Shown: positions 8,450 to 17,663, numbered from the stretch's first letter. The stretch is DNA of 64,000 nucleotides from Abditibacteriota bacterium (GCA_017445025.1 JAFSVJ010000031.1:1-64000); one strand, 5' to 3'. The notes: generated from the sequence alone by a model not told the origin. Translations and numbers: made by a program.

Positions 8450-10528
8450 TTAATAATTGTTATATTTATATTTAAAATAGAAATAAGCCGGTATGGCACT
8501 CCAACCGTGGGAGAGAGAGTCTCCCCCTTCACCATACCAACCTCCGTGTTGTGTCTCCCAAAAACTGGTGGCACCGGCGTATAACATTCTTCCCCACTGT
8601 TTTTCTATATCATTAAACACAAAATCATAATACTTTTTATCTCCCAAAAGAGTCTCATATTTATACAGACACATAGACAAAGTTGTATCTATCAAATCTT
8701 TGTTATATGCTATATTTTTTCGGACAAAGTCTTGTTTTTCTTTTGGAGTGATGCCTGCGCATAAGGCCAATGAGTTGCTTATTTGGGCATAGTGAGGGTC
8801 AAAGGGACTGTCTATATATGTTTTATACATACTATTTTCTTCATCCCAAAAGGCATTATGTATTATTTTATCCATATCTTTAATATTATTTGTAAAGTCT
8901 TTACATTCTATATTTGTTTTTTGGCACATGTAGATAAAGGCGTTTATTGCCATAAGGGCAAAAGCATTATGAGGCAGGGAATATTTTCCTGTGTTTTTCC
9001 CGTCTCCTATAAGCCCCACTCGCCATTCCACAAAATTCCAATATTTATCTCCGGGAGGAGTGGGGAAAATGCCGGTTTCATCCTTTGTTTCAATTAATTT
9101 TTCTATAATTGTTGTGGCAGTGGGAATCATTTCTTTAATAAAATCAGTATCTCCGGAGTAAATGAGATAATCTTGAAGCCATAAAACCCACACATAGGTA
9201 AAAATAGGAATGGGTATGTAGAAATTTGAGGGAGCTGTAAGCATTAAATGCCCTTCATTCGTTAATGTAGGGACAAAGAGCCTTATGTTCTCTTTTACAT
9301 AATCAAAATCTTTAAAGAGATAATAATTGCAAAGAGATTGGTTTCTTGAGTCCATAGTGTAAAGGCCTTGCTCTCGCCATGGAGTATCTTCAAAGTGGTC
9401 GTGAATGCACTTTCTTAAGGTGTTCTCGCAAACGGACATAATTTTGTTTTCAAGAGAGTTTTTGCTTTTAAATTCATATTTTTTTTCTACAGGGTAGTCT
9501 GTTGGAATGATCCGTGCATCATAGAAATTGGCTTTTCCGGTCACGTGGATTTCTAAATATCTTCCCCCTAATCTCACAAATCTGTGGGTAAAGATATTTA
9601 TGCCTTTTTTGACAAATATTCTAAAGCCGAAATTGTGAGTGTTGAATTGACCTCTCACTCTCATATCGTGCAAGTGTTCTCCGTAGGAACATGTTAAAAC
9701 AGTTCCTTCTTCAGCTTCAAAATTAAGGTGCAAATGTCCGCACACAGTTTCTCCCATATCCACTATAAAATATGAGTTATGGACGGGAAAATCTTTGTAA
9801 TTATGGGGAAAGTCTATTTTTTTTCTTAAATCGTTGCCACCTAAGAAATCTCTGTCACAGGTTTTTGCGGCGGAAGGAAATTCTTCTTTTCTTATAAAAG
9901 GACCTTTAACTATAATTTGAGCTTTTTTATTTTGGTCATAGACAAGCTTTTTTACAGGTCTTGGTATAAAACTGCAATCTTTTGTGTAAGTGTCTTCTTT
10001 GGCGATTTTAGAGAAACCTTTAGTGTTGTTTTTTGTCCAATCATCTGCGTATCTTAAATCCGCTTCAAAGGTATAATTTAGTTGGAGAGACAGTTTTTCT
10101 ATGTCTCCTTGTTTGTAGACGGGAGAAAGTCTGTAATAAGTATTTTCTCCCGAACAGAAATAATCTGTTTGACCGTCTTTATAAATGCATTCTATGGTAT
10201 AAATGACACCGGCTTTATCTGAAATGTATGAGCAGAAATCCGTATAACAATTGTATCCTTCAATACATATTCTGTTCGAATTTTCTTTAATAAATTCGGT
10301 TATATTTATTTTATCATAGGATTTCATATTAGGATAATCAGTCCACTGTCCGAAAGATACAAAAGAGCCGTTAATATAGAGATTGTAATCTTTGTTGGAA
10401 CTGATATAGAAATATGCTTCTTTAATGGGTTTTGGTACTATAATCTCTCTTATGAATTGGCAATATTGGTTTATTTTTTCCTGTGATGACTTTGGCCATA
10501 TCCATAAGGATTTTTCAAAAACATTCAT
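8450..10528 (-). CDS. GH78 alpha-L-rhamnosidase family protein, intracellular
   Basis: 692 residues, no signal peptide. An N-terminal beta-sandwich region (LWIWPKSS..) is followed by a jelly-roll with VDMGETVCGHLHLNFEAEEG and FVRLGGRYLEI, then an (alpha/alpha)6 barrel with HDHFEDTPWREQGLYTMDSR. The latter corresponds to the GH78 hallmark that carries the general acid and substrate-binding acidic residues. The C-terminus has SFWETQHGG..LSHGWSAIPAYF, also typical of GH78. It would release L-rhamnose from imported oligosaccharides or glycosides in the cytosol. The ATG shares one base with the stop of the upstream secreted-protein gene (TAATG), implying coupled translation. Confidence 0.8.
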   Translation of the reverse strand: MNVFEKSLWIWPKSSQEKINQYCQFIREIIVPKPIKEAYFYISSNKDYNLYINGSFVSFGQWTDYPNMKSYDKINITEFIKENSNRICIEGYNCYTDFCSYISDKAGVIYTIECIYKDGQTDYFCSGENTYYRLSPVYKQGDIEKLSLQLNYTFEADLRYADDWTKNNTKGFSKIAKEDTYTKDCSFIPRPVKKLVYDQNKKAQIIVKGPFIRKEEFPSAAKTCDRDFLGGNDLRKKIDFPHNYKDFPVHNSYFIVDMGETVCGHLHLNFEAEEGTVLTCSYGEHLHDMRVRGQFNTHNFGFRIFVKKGINIFTHRFVRLGGRYLEIHVTGKANFYDARIIPTDYPVEKKYEFKSKNSLENKIMSVCENTLRKCIHDHFEDTPWREQGLYTMDSRNQSLCNYYLFKDFDYVKENIRLFVPTLTNEGHLMLTAPSNFYIPIPIFTYVWVLWLQDYLIYSGDTDFIKEMIPTATTIIEKLIETKDETGIFPTPPGDKYWNFVEWRVGLIGDGKNTGKYSLPHNAFALMAINAFIYMCQKTNIECKDFTNNIKDMDKIIHNAFWDEENSMYKTYIDSPFDPHYAQISNSLALCAGITPKEKQDFVRKNIAYNKDLIDTTLSMCLYKYETLLGDKKYYDFVFNDIEKQWGRMLYAGATSFWETQHGGWYGEGGDSLSHGWSAIPAYFYFKYKYNNY

Positions 10529-11685
10529 TAATAGTCTTCTTCCTTGTCAAAAGTTATATCTGCCAACCCTTCGGGATTTTGATTTGAGAATAGCATATTA
10601 TTTTTCAATTTAGAAAAATCAAAGGTTTTGTCTATATCAAGGCTTATAGCATAGTTATATAGTGCAAACCAGTTTATATGATCCTTTGAAAGTTTGATAA
10701 AGTATCCGTCTTTGTATTTTTTATTGATTTTATCAAAGATTTTCTTGTCAATTTTGATTGTATTGAAAGAAAGATCCCCGGGTTTGTTTTCGGCGACTTT
10801 TTCCCAGTCTTCTCCGTCACAAGAAATATATATACCTATGCCGGATTGAATGGTAGTCCAAAGGATTTCTCCCCCCTTTGCCTTAGGAGAATTTATTTTC
10901 TTTACTACATATTGGTCCCGTGCATTTCCGTCTCCGTTTAAAAGACCGTCAGCACCTGAATATTTGATAACATCCAAATCGGATTGAATTGTGTCAAATT
11001 TCTTTTCCCAATTTTCTTTGTCGTTGATACTGTCAAAGTAGAAAGCTTTTTCTTCGTTCATTTTGAAATTGGCAGTAATTTTAAGGTTTAGGAGGCAAAG
11101 CCAATTGTTTCCCTGTGGGTTAAAGATTTTAATATAAAAAGGTTTTTTGAAATTGCAAGAGTTATATCTTCCCCAATAGAGAACATCTATATTTCCTAAG
11201 GATTTCCATTCTTTGCAGTCTTCACTTATATAAACTTCCAAGTCGTTTGTATCAATAGAAGAAGTTTCTATGGAATAATAGGTTATGGGGTAAAATCTTG
11301 TGTCTATCATATAGATTACTGTATCTTCAAACATAGAGTTATCAGACACAAGGGCACCGTCTCCCAAATCTCCCTCTTTGTGGATAACCAAATTATCTCC
11401 CCCGGTGCTTGAGAAATATAGAGCTCTGTCTTTCCAGTTTTCACTTGAAAAATCTTCGTTAAATGTCCAAGTACCGGTTCTGTTGCTGCGAACAGTAATT
11501 TCTCCCCCTTTGTAGAGATAGTTTCCGAAGACTTGACCGTTAAGGGCGGGACATTGAAGGTCTGTTAAAGCTTTAATGGTAATGTTTTTCTTGGGAGTTT
11601 CTGCCAAAATACCTCCGTCTGTCACCTCTGTGGCAAAAACAGAAACCGATATGATAATTAAAAGAATGATAAATATATTTTTCAT
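10528..11685 (-). CDS. Secreted protein with two discoidin-like beta-sandwich modules
   Basis: 385 residues from ATG 11685, chosen because an AAGGTA ribosome site precedes it and the signal peptide (KNIFIILLIIISVSVFAT) then sits at the very N-terminus. Two successive beta-rich segments of about 150 residues each contain FYPITYYSIETSSIDTNDLEVYIS..CKEWKSLG and GGEILWTTIQSGIGIYIS..GEDWEKVA, the look of F5/8 type C (discoidin) carbohydrate-binding folds. No catalytic motif is visible. Translationally coupled to the GH78 gene (one-base overlap). It probably binds the same glycan outside the cell. Confidence 0.55.
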   Translation of the reverse strand: MKNIFIILLIIISVSVFATEVTDGGILAETPKKNITIKALTDLQCPALNGQVFGNYLYKGGEITVRSNRTGTWTFNEDFSSENWKDRALYFSSTGGDNLVIHKEGDLGDGALVSDNSMFEDTVIYMIDTRFYPITYYSIETSSIDTNDLEVYISEDCKEWKSLGNIDVLYWGRYNSCNFKKPFYIKIFNPQGNNWLCLLNLKITANFKMNEEKAFYFDSINDKENWEKKFDTIQSDLDVIKYSGADGLLNGDGNARDQYVVKKINSPKAKGGEILWTTIQSGIGIYISCDGEDWEKVAENKPGDLSFNTIKIDKKIFDKINKKYKDGYFIKLSKDHINWFALYNYAISLDIDKTFDFSKLKNNMLFSNQNPEGLADITFDKEEDY

Positions 11686-11715
11686 AATCTTTACCTTGAT
11701 AATAATAATTACATT

Positions 11716-11766
11716 AGCCAACTATAAATTGAAGAGCCCATCAACCTAAGTGGGACGAAGTCCCAC
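11716..11766 (-). repeat. Hairpin repeat, family B, copy 1
   Basis: On the minus strand: GTGGGACTTCGTCCCAC hairpin, then GGTTGATGGGCTCT and, after a short spacer, TAGTTGGCT. The same order of parts is seen at 25367-25421 and 48256-48310. Confidence 0.7.
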
Positions 11767-11767
11767 G

Positions 11768-11832
11768 CTGTCCCCCTAAACTCGAAGAGTTTGGGGGGTG
11801 GATTTTTGCCGAAGGCAAAAAGACGGGGGGAC
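11768..11832 (+). repeat. Double-hairpin element, family A, copy 2
   Basis: CTGTCCCCCTA skeleton with stem 1 AAACTC-GAA-GAGTTT and stem 2 TTTTTGCC-GAA-GGCAAAAA, ending GACGGGGGGA. Directly abuts family B copy 1 and subfamily A2. Confidence 0.85.
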
Positions 11833-11833
11833 T

Positions 11834-11880
11834 ACCCCCTTTTTAAAAGGGGGTGATTTTGCAAGGCAAAATCGGGGGTT
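11834..11880 (+). repeat. Double-hairpin element, subfamily A2, copy 1
   Basis: ACCCCCTTTTTAAAAGGGGGT followed by ATTTTGC-AAG-GCAAAAT and CGGGGGTT. Same two-stem plan as family A, but stem 1 is made only of the C-tract/G-tract and T4/A4. Confidence 0.75.
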
Positions 11881-11930
11881 TTATTTTGCATTTTGCATTT
11901 AATTTTGCATTATGCATTTTGCATTTTTCA
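11881..11930 (-). repeat. TGCA-rich short tandem repeat block, copy 1
   Basis: Five imperfect units of the type AAAATGCA/ATAATGCA read on the minus strand. Similar blocks occur at 25314-25362 and 48152-48205, each next to family A or B hairpins. Confidence 0.7.
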
Positions 11931-13406
11931 TTATTTCGTTTCTTTTAATACTTTTATATAATCTTCCGGGTTTACTCCTTTTTCTTTGCAATAGTCAGGG
12001 TCTAAGGTTTTTATGGGGTTTCCTGCGTGAGGGTTTCCTTCGTTGTATATCCAAAATGCGGGAGCGTTGACCTGGGTTTCTTCTATTTGTTCTTTCAGAT
12101 ATTCAGGGAGATACATAGGCTTTTTCAGTCTTGTGTTCCATGGGTGGAAACCGGGGATAACTCCACTGATGAAGGGGTATGATCTCCAAATCCATTCCAC
12201 TTCTTCGTCCGGGTGACAGAACCAACTTGTTATGAAGTCCAGGGTATCATCACTCTTAAGTTCGCCTTTTCCCGCACCGTAGGTTTTTTCTGTGGCAATT
12301 CTAATATTGGTGATACCTGCGTCAAACATGCCTTTTAGGAACCAGTAGTGACCTTGGCGACAGTCGTTTCTGTCCGCATATAATCTGGCTTCGTAAAGAT
12401 TAATGAAATTTGGACCTATGGTTTTTGACATAATTTTTCCCACTTCATAGCCTCTGTGGTAGTAGGCTCCTTTGTATCCCCATTCTTCTTCAAAGGACCA
12501 AGGAGTGAAGTGATCTGTAAACTCAGGGCGAATGGGTAGGGGACCCATATAGTTTTCGGCGTCAAACATAATTCCCGTAAAGCCCAGTTCTTTGGCTTTT
12601 GAGTATACCTTTTCCATTTCTCTTATGGTGGTTTGCCATAGGGTCTCATCGTTAAGACTTTCTGTGGAAGTGATCATGGTGCAGAAAGCTTCGTGCTCGT
12701 CCATCCAGTATCTGATACCCGCTTTTTGAAGAGCAGGTAATACACCGGACTTTTCCAAATAGTTAAAACCTACATTGGTGTTGGTTTGCGGAAAGGCAGA
12801 TTCAACATAGTCTAAGGTAATATCCGTAATGCCTATTTCTTGTAAATAGGGGATTTCTTCTTTTAGTTGGTCATAGTCTGTGTGCCAGTAGAGAAGATGT
12901 CTCTCCGGCTTGTTATATTTTCCGTAGATTTCTATTTCATTGACAGAGGCTGTTTCTCCGCCACCGGCAAGGTAAAGATAAATATATCGACCTACTACAC
13001 CTTTTGGTAGGGTGATTTCCGTTTTGGCTGAGCCATTGTGGTTGAGATTTACGGGGCGACCTAAGGGCTTTATCATTTTTTCTTGCTCTCGAGGACCTTC
13101 TATGCCAAAACCTTTAGGGGGAAAGGCTGAAATTTGAAGGTCAGTAAGCCAGTTGATACCTTCTTCTCCGTTAATAATGGTTATGTGATCGATTTCATAA
13201 CCTGCACCTAAGTCCAAAACAGTTTTTAAACCTTGATTTCCGTTGATGAAGAGAAGCCCGGTTAAGGGGTCACCGTCGGTTAAGGCTTTTGCATTGTCTA
13301 TGGTAGCTTGAAGAGCTTCAATATAAAGAGTTTTGGTAGGGATTTTTTCTCCATAGCATAAACTTCCTATAAAGAAAAGAATAGTGATTAGCAATAATAG
13401 TTTCAT
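11931..13406 (-). CDS. Secreted TIM-barrel protein with N-terminal discoidin-like domain (paralogue 1)
   Basis: 491 residues. Signal peptide (residues 1-19), then an N-terminal beta domain of discoidin type (ALTDGDPLTGLLF..TVLDLGAGYEIDHITIING..GRYIYLYLAGG..VNEIEIYGK), then a (beta/alpha)8-like domain with DEHEAFCTM, GFTGIMFDAENYMGP and FINLYEARLYADRND. The acidic residues at strand ends suggest a glycosidase, but the family is not recognised (DUF4434/GHL-like is possible). A TAGGAG ribosome site lies 7 nt upstream, and the gene has its own promoter (13424-13452). About four-fifths identical by eye to the next gene. Confidence 0.75.
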   Translation of the reverse strand: MKLLLLITILFFIGSLCYGEKIPTKTLYIEALQATIDNAKALTDGDPLTGLLFINGNQGLKTVLDLGAGYEIDHITIINGEEGINWLTDLQISAFPPKGFGIEGPREQEKMIKPLGRPVNLNHNGSAKTEITLPKGVVGRYIYLYLAGGGETASVNEIEIYGKYNKPERHLLYWHTDYDQLKEEIPYLQEIGITDITLDYVESAFPQTNTNVGFNYLEKSGVLPALQKAGIRYWMDEHEAFCTMITSTESLNDETLWQTTIREMEKVYSKAKELGFTGIMFDAENYMGPLPIRPEFTDHFTPWSFEEEWGYKGAYYHRGYEVGKIMSKTIGPNFINLYEARLYADRNDCRQGHYWFLKGMFDAGITNIRIATEKTYGAGKGELKSDDTLDFITSWFCHPDEEVEWIWRSYPFISGVIPGFHPWNTRLKKPMYLPEYLKEQIEETQVNAPAFWIYNEGNPHAGNPIKTLDPDYCKEKGVNPEDYIKVLKETK

Positions 13407-13423
13407 AACAGTCTCCTAAAAAC

Positions 13424-13452
13424 ATTATATCATAATTTACTGTTAAAAGCAA
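13424..13452 (-). promoter_or_regulatory. Promoter for the minus-strand gene ending at 11931
   Basis: On the minus strand: TTGCTT (13447-13452), 17-bp spacer, TATAAT (13424-13429), with an extended -10 (TGA directly before TATAAT). Confidence 0.7.
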
Positions 13453-13501
13453 AATAAAGGTTATGAGATGAGGGGGGCTAAAATCAGGGCGTTAATATTT
13501 G

Positions 13502-14977
13502 TTATTTTGTTTCTTTTAGCACTTTAATATAATCTTCTCCGCTAATTTCCATTTCTTTACACCAGCTTCGGTCTAAGGTTTTCGTTGGGTTTCCGGCGTA
13601 GGGATTTCCTTCGTTGTAAATCCAAAAGGCGGGAGCGTTGACCTGTGCTTCTTCTATTTGTTCTTTCAGATATTCCGGTAAATACATACCTTTCTTGAGA
13701 CGACAATTCCAAGGGTGGAAGCCGGGTATAACTCCGCTTATGAACGGATAGGCTTCCCATATTTTTTCCACTGTTTCATCCGGGTGTCGGAACCAACTTG
13801 TGAGAAAATCCGCAGAATCCTGGCTTTTCAGTTCTCCCTTTCCGGCTCCGTAGGTTTTTTCTGTGGCAATTCTTATATTGGTGACTCCGGCATCATACAT
13901 GCCTTTGAGAAACCAGTAGTGACCTTGGCGACAGTCGTTTCTGTCTGCATAAATTCTGGCTTCGTAAAGATTTATGAAATTTGGTCCTATGGTTTCTGAC
14001 ATAACTTTTCCCACTTGAAGCCCTCTTTGGTAGTAGGCACCGCTGTATCCCCATTCCTCTTCAAAAGACCAAGGAGTGAAGTGGTCTGTGAATTCGGGGC
14101 GTATATTTAAAGGTCCCATATAGTTTTCTGCGTCAAACATAATTCCCGTAAAGCCCAGTTTTTTAGCTTTTGAGTATACTTCTTCCATCTCTCTTATGGT
14201 TGTTCGCCAGGAGATATCATCTCTTAAGCTTTCAAGAGAATTGACAAGAGTGCAGAAACAACCGTGTTCATCTATCCAATATCTGATACCTGCATCTTTA
14301 AGGGCTTTTAGGACACCAACCTTTTCCAAATCATCAAAGTTTAGGTTGGAGTTGGTTTGTGGAAAGCCTGTTTCAATGTTATCAATATATATGTCGGTTA
14401 TGCCAATTTCTTGCAAGTAGGGGATTTCGTTTTTTAATTGTTCAAAGTCGTTATACCAATAGAGGAGATGTCGCTCCGGCTTGTTATATTTACCATAGAC
14501 TTCTACTTCGTTGAGAAAAGCATTTTCATCTCCTCCGGCAACGTAGAAATAGATATATCTTCCCACAATACCTTTTGGAAGAGTGATTTCTGTTTTGGCG
14601 TCCCCTTTGTGGTTTAGGTTTATGGGACGACCTAAGGGCTTTATCATATTTTCCTGTTCTCGAGAGCCTTCTATACCAAAACCTTTTGGGGGAAAGGCGG
14701 ATACTTGAAGGTCTTTGAGCCAATTGATACCTTCTTTTCCGTTGATGAATGTAACGTGGTCTATTTCGTAGCCACTGCCTAAATCCAAAACAACTTTAAG
14801 ACCAAAATTCCCTGTTGTAAAGTGAACTCCTGTTGAGGGGTCACCATCGGTTAAGGCTGAGGCATTGTCCAAAGCTCCTTGAACCGCTTGGATATAAACA
14901 GTTTTTGTTGATATTTTTTCAGAAAAACAAATAAGAGGGATAATAGTTAAAATAAGGGCTAAAAGTATTATTCTCAT
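13502..14977 (-). CDS. Secreted TIM-barrel protein with N-terminal discoidin-like domain (paralogue 2)
   Basis: 491 residues, the same length and arrangement as its downstream neighbour: signal peptide, discoidin-like domain (LTDGDPSTGVHF..VVLDLGSGYEIDHVTF), catalytic-type barrel (DEHGCFCTL, GFTGIMFDAENYMGP, LYEARIYADRND, TNIRIATEKTYGAGKGEL). AAGGAG ribosome site 8 nt before ATG. It is the first gene after the divergent promoter region. The tandem pair is a recent duplication; both copies are intact. Probably extracellular glycan-active; substrate unknown. Confidence 0.75.
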   Translation of the reverse strand: MRIILLALILTIIPLICFSEKISTKTVYIQAVQGALDNASALTDGDPSTGVHFTTGNFGLKVVLDLGSGYEIDHVTFINGKEGINWLKDLQVSAFPPKGFGIEGSREQENMIKPLGRPINLNHKGDAKTEITLPKGIVGRYIYFYVAGGDENAFLNEVEVYGKYNKPERHLLYWYNDFEQLKNEIPYLQEIGITDIYIDNIETGFPQTNSNLNFDDLEKVGVLKALKDAGIRYWIDEHGCFCTLVNSLESLRDDISWRTTIREMEEVYSKAKKLGFTGIMFDAENYMGPLNIRPEFTDHFTPWSFEEEWGYSGAYYQRGLQVGKVMSETIGPNFINLYEARIYADRNDCRQGHYWFLKGMYDAGVTNIRIATEKTYGAGKGELKSQDSADFLTSWFRHPDETVEKIWEAYPFISGVIPGFHPWNCRLKKGMYLPEYLKEQIEEAQVNAPAFWIYNEGNPYAGNPTKTLDRSWCKEMEISGEDYIKVLKETK

Positions 14978-15012
14978 AATATTCTCCTTGTGTTGTCTGA
15001 CAACCTAATTTT

Positions 15013-15041
15013 ATTATATCACAATTTTAAAAAAAAGTCAA
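15013..15041 (-). promoter_or_regulatory. Promoter for the minus-strand secreted-protein genes
   Basis: Minus strand TTGACT (15036-15041), 17-bp spacer, TATAAT (15013-15018). The -10 region reads TGTGATATAATAA, identical to that of the opposing plus-strand promoter. Confidence 0.8.
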
Positions 15042-15052
15042 AAGAATAAATA

Positions 15053-15081
15053 TTGTAAAAATTTCTTAACTGTGATATAAT
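15053..15081 (+). promoter_or_regulatory. Promoter for the aminopeptidase operon
   Basis: TTGTAA (15053-15058), 17-bp spacer, TATAAT (15076-15081), with extended -10 (TGATATAAT). It is back to back with the minus-strand promoter; the -35 boxes are about 11 bp apart. Confidence 0.75.
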
Positions 15082-15167
15082 AATTATGGTAATAGATATG
15101 ATTTGTGACTTAAAAAATGATTTTGTGATTTGAAAAAATAGATTTCATAATAATTAAGGAGTTATAT

Positions 15168-16286
15168 ATGTTAGATCCGCGAATGACAAAACTTGCCAAG
15201 TTGTTGGTAAACTATTCTTGTGAAATAAAAGAGGGAGAGAAAGTATATATTTCTACCTCAGGTATTCCTGCAGAAATGAACTGTGAACTTATAAAGGAAA
15301 TATCAAAAGTAGGTGGTATGCCCTTTAATCACATTGGGAACGCAAGAATTTCCAGAGAAATGAATAAACACATAACCAAAGAACAGCTTGAAATAATGGT
15401 AAAATATGATTTGCCTCTTATGAAGGAGATGGATGCTTATATAGGTATTGGTGGTTATGAGAACGATACGGAAGGTTCTGATGTGCCTCACAGTCAACTT
15501 GATTTGATAAAGAATGTATATGGAACTCCTGTTCTTAACGAAAGAGTAAATAATACAAAATGGGTTATTCTTCGTTGGCCTACACCGAGTATGGCTCAGA
15601 GAGCTTGTATGTCTACGGAAGCTTTTGAATACTTTTTCTTTGATGTTTGCACTCTTGATTATGAAAAATTGAAAAAAGCCGAGCAGGTTTTGATAGACAG
15701 AATGGATAAGGCAGATAAGGTTCATTTGGTAGGACCTAATGATACTGACCTAACTTTCTCTATTAAGGGTATTAAGTCCATAGGTTGCTGGGGGGACAGA
15801 AACATTCCTGATGGTGAAGTTTATACAGCTCCTGTTCGTGACAGTATTAATGGTGTTATACATTATAATTGTCCCACCATTTATGACGGAAAGCCCTTTG
15901 ATGATGTCCGATTTGTATTTGAAAAGGGAAAAATAGTGGAAGCTACAGGTTCCGACCCGAAGGGAATAAACAGTATTCTTGATTCTGATGAAGGTGCCAG
16001 ATATGTGGGTGAGTTTTCACTTGGTGTAAACCCGAAAATCGACAGACCAATGAGAGATATTCTCTTTGACGAAAAAATCTCAGGTTCCATTCATTTAACT
16101 CCGGGAAGAGCTTATGAAGAAGCTTTTAACGGAAACGACAGTAAAATCCACTGGGATTTGGTAATGATTCAAACAAAGGAATACGGTGGCGGAGAGATTT
16201 GGTTTGATGACGAACTCATAAGAAAAGACGGAATATTTGTTCCCGAATATTTGAAATCTCTCAATCCGGATAACTTTGTTTTATAG
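15168..16286 (+). CDS. M29-family aminopeptidase (PepS/AmpS-like)
   Basis: 372 residues, close to the family's ~370-410. The N-terminal Rossmann-like domain begins LDPRMTKLAKLLVNYSCEIKEGEKVYIS. The C-terminal domain has the expected metal ligands in IPDGEVYTAPV, GARYVGEFSLG, SGSIHLTPGRAYEE and KIHWDLVMI. Cytosolic metallo-aminopeptidase that trims N-terminal residues from peptides, probably for peptide recycling. AAGGAG ribosome site. The dCMP deaminase gene follows after 8 bases, so the two are probably co-transcribed from the 15053-15081 promoter. Confidence 0.9.
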   Translation: MLDPRMTKLAKLLVNYSCEIKEGEKVYISTSGIPAEMNCELIKEISKVGGMPFNHIGNARISREMNKHITKEQLEIMVKYDLPLMKEMDAYIGIGGYENDTEGSDVPHSQLDLIKNVYGTPVLNERVNNTKWVILRWPTPSMAQRACMSTEAFEYFFFDVCTLDYEKLKKAEQVLIDRMDKADKVHLVGPNDTDLTFSIKGIKSIGCWGDRNIPDGEVYTAPVRDSINGVIHYNCPTIYDGKPFDDVRFVFEKGKIVEATGSDPKGINSILDSDEGARYVGEFSLGVNPKIDRPMRDILFDEKISGSIHLTPGRAYEEAFNGNDSKIHWDLVMIQTKEYGGGEIWFDDELIRKDGIFVPEYLKSLNPDNFVL

Positions 16287-16294
16287 AGGGTTTT

Positions 16295-16759
16295 ATGTCA
16301 CGTCCGAATTTTGATCAAGTGTATATGGAAGTGGTGGAGATTATAAGCCAAAGGTCCACTTGCTTGAGAAAGAAAGTGGGTGCTGTGGTCACCATTGATA
16401 ATAGGATTCTCTCTCACGGATATAACGGTTTGCCCGCAGGCTTTCCCAACTGTTGTGATACGGGAGAATGTATGAAAACCAAGCACGATGATGAAGATTA
16501 TAAGATATGTGTTCATGCAGAGCAAAATGCTATTTGTCAGTGTGCCAAGAGGGGATTGGCACTTGAAGGTGCCACTATGTATGTGAACGCTGACATCTGT
16601 ATGACCTGTGCCAAGCTTATAGTTTCTTGTAATTTCAGTCGTGTGGTTGTGAAGCGAGATTTTAAAAATCAAGGTGAAGGCATTAATCTCATTAAGAAAG
16701 CAGGCATAAAAGTAGATTTTTGGAATAGTGAAAGTAATAAAATTATTTGTGAATTGTAA
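16295..16759 (+). CDS. Deoxycytidylate (dCMP) deaminase family protein
   Basis: 154 residues. Zinc-dependent cytidine/deoxycytidylate deaminase fold: CVHAEQNAI supplies the His ligand and the catalytic Glu, and CMTCAKLI the two Cys ligands. An upstream CCDTGEC segment is typical of dCMP deaminases with a second zinc site. It converts dCMP to dUMP for thymidylate synthesis; ComEB of Bacillus is the same family. It follows the M29 gene closely. Its 3' end overlaps the assumed start of the amidase gene by about 32 bases. Confidence 0.9.
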   Translation: MSRPNFDQVYMEVVEIISQRSTCLRKKVGAVVTIDNRILSHGYNGLPAGFPNCCDTGECMKTKHDDEDYKICVHAEQNAICQCAKRGLALEGATMYVNADICMTCAKLIVSCNFSRVVVKRDFKNQGEGINLIKKAGIKVDFWNSESNKIICEL

Positions 16760-17663
16760 TTGCAAAAGAAACAATTACAATTCACATTTAAAAAAGGATC
16801 AAATTAAAAGTTTGAATTTTAGAGAGCCTAAAAAAGATATTTCTTTAAATAATGATATTGATAATAAAGAATGTGATAAAATAAGTTTTGTTTCTCATAC
16901 ATCTGAGATTTTTTGGAATGACAATTGGCAGTATGGGGAATATTCAAAGATACATAATTCTCCTGTAAAGATATATTATTCAAATATTCCTGAGAAAAAG
17001 AATAAAATAATATGTGTGAATGCAGGTCACGGAACAGTGGGCGGTGAGAAAGTTATGACATATTGTCATCCCGATAAATCTCCCAAATATATTTCCGGAA
17101 GCACAACAAAAGGCCAAGTCTATGCCGTAGCAGTTAGTAACGGAATGATTTTTCAAGACGGAATGCCTGAGGCAGAGGTAAATTTGTCTTTGGCTTTGAT
17201 ACTAAAGGAAGAATTGCTGAAAGCCGGTTATGATGTTCTTATGATTAGGGAGAGTGACGATTGTCAATCAGATAATATAGCAAGAACGGTTTTTGCCAAT
17301 AACAATGCAGATTGTCATATAGCTTTACATTATGATTGTTCAAATATGGATAAAGGATTGTTTTATATATCGGTTCCGGATATAGAAGAATATAAAAATA
17401 TGGAGCCGGTTAAACCTTTATGGCAAATTCACAATAAGTTAGGTGAGGATTTGTATTTTGGAGCGAAAATATCCGGTGTTAAGGTATATGAGAAAAAGGA
17501 TTATCCCATAGACTTAACTCAAACTTCTTATTCCACAATCCCCTCGGTGGTTTTGGAAGTAGGTGACAGAAAATCCGACTATTCAAGCATTACACAAAAA
17601 AGAATAGCACTTGGTATTATAACGGGATTAGATAAATTTTTTGGTTTTGAAATACAAAATTAA
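16728..17663 (+). CDS. N-acetylmuramoyl-L-alanine amidase (Amidase_3) family protein
   Basis: Up to 311 residues. The Amidase_3 zinc ligands and catalytic Glu can be read in order: VNAGHG (His), PEAEVNLSLA (Glu), ALHYD (His) and VVLEVGD (Glu). The family cleaves the bond between muramic acid and L-alanine in peptidoglycan. The start is unclear: the frame opens with GTG 16728 inside the preceding gene, and a better AAAAAGGA sequence at 16790-16797 has no ATG at normal spacing. No signal peptide is visible from either start, which is unusual for a wall hydrolase; it may act on imported muropeptides or be exported by another route. Confidence 0.75.
   Translation: MKVIKLFVNCNCKRNNYNSHLKKDQIKSLNFREPKKDISLNNDIDNKECDKISFVSHTSEIFWNDNWQYGEYSKIHNSPVKIYYSNIPEKKNKIICVNAGHGTVGGEKVMTYCHPDKSPKYISGSTTKGQVYAVAVSNGMIFQDGMPEAEVNLSLALILKEELLKAGYDVLMIRESDDCQSDNIARTVFANNNADCHIALHYDCSNMDKGLFYISVPDIEEYKNMEPVKPLWQIHNKLGEDLYFGAKISGVKVYEKKDYPIDLTQTSYSTIPSVVLEVGDRKSDYSSITQKRIALGIITGLDKFFGFEIQN

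Noticed and set aside
11881-11930. TGCA-rich tandem block as a CRISPR-like or regulatory array
   Set aside because: Units are too short and irregular; they read as low-complexity intergenic repeats that recur beside other hairpins.
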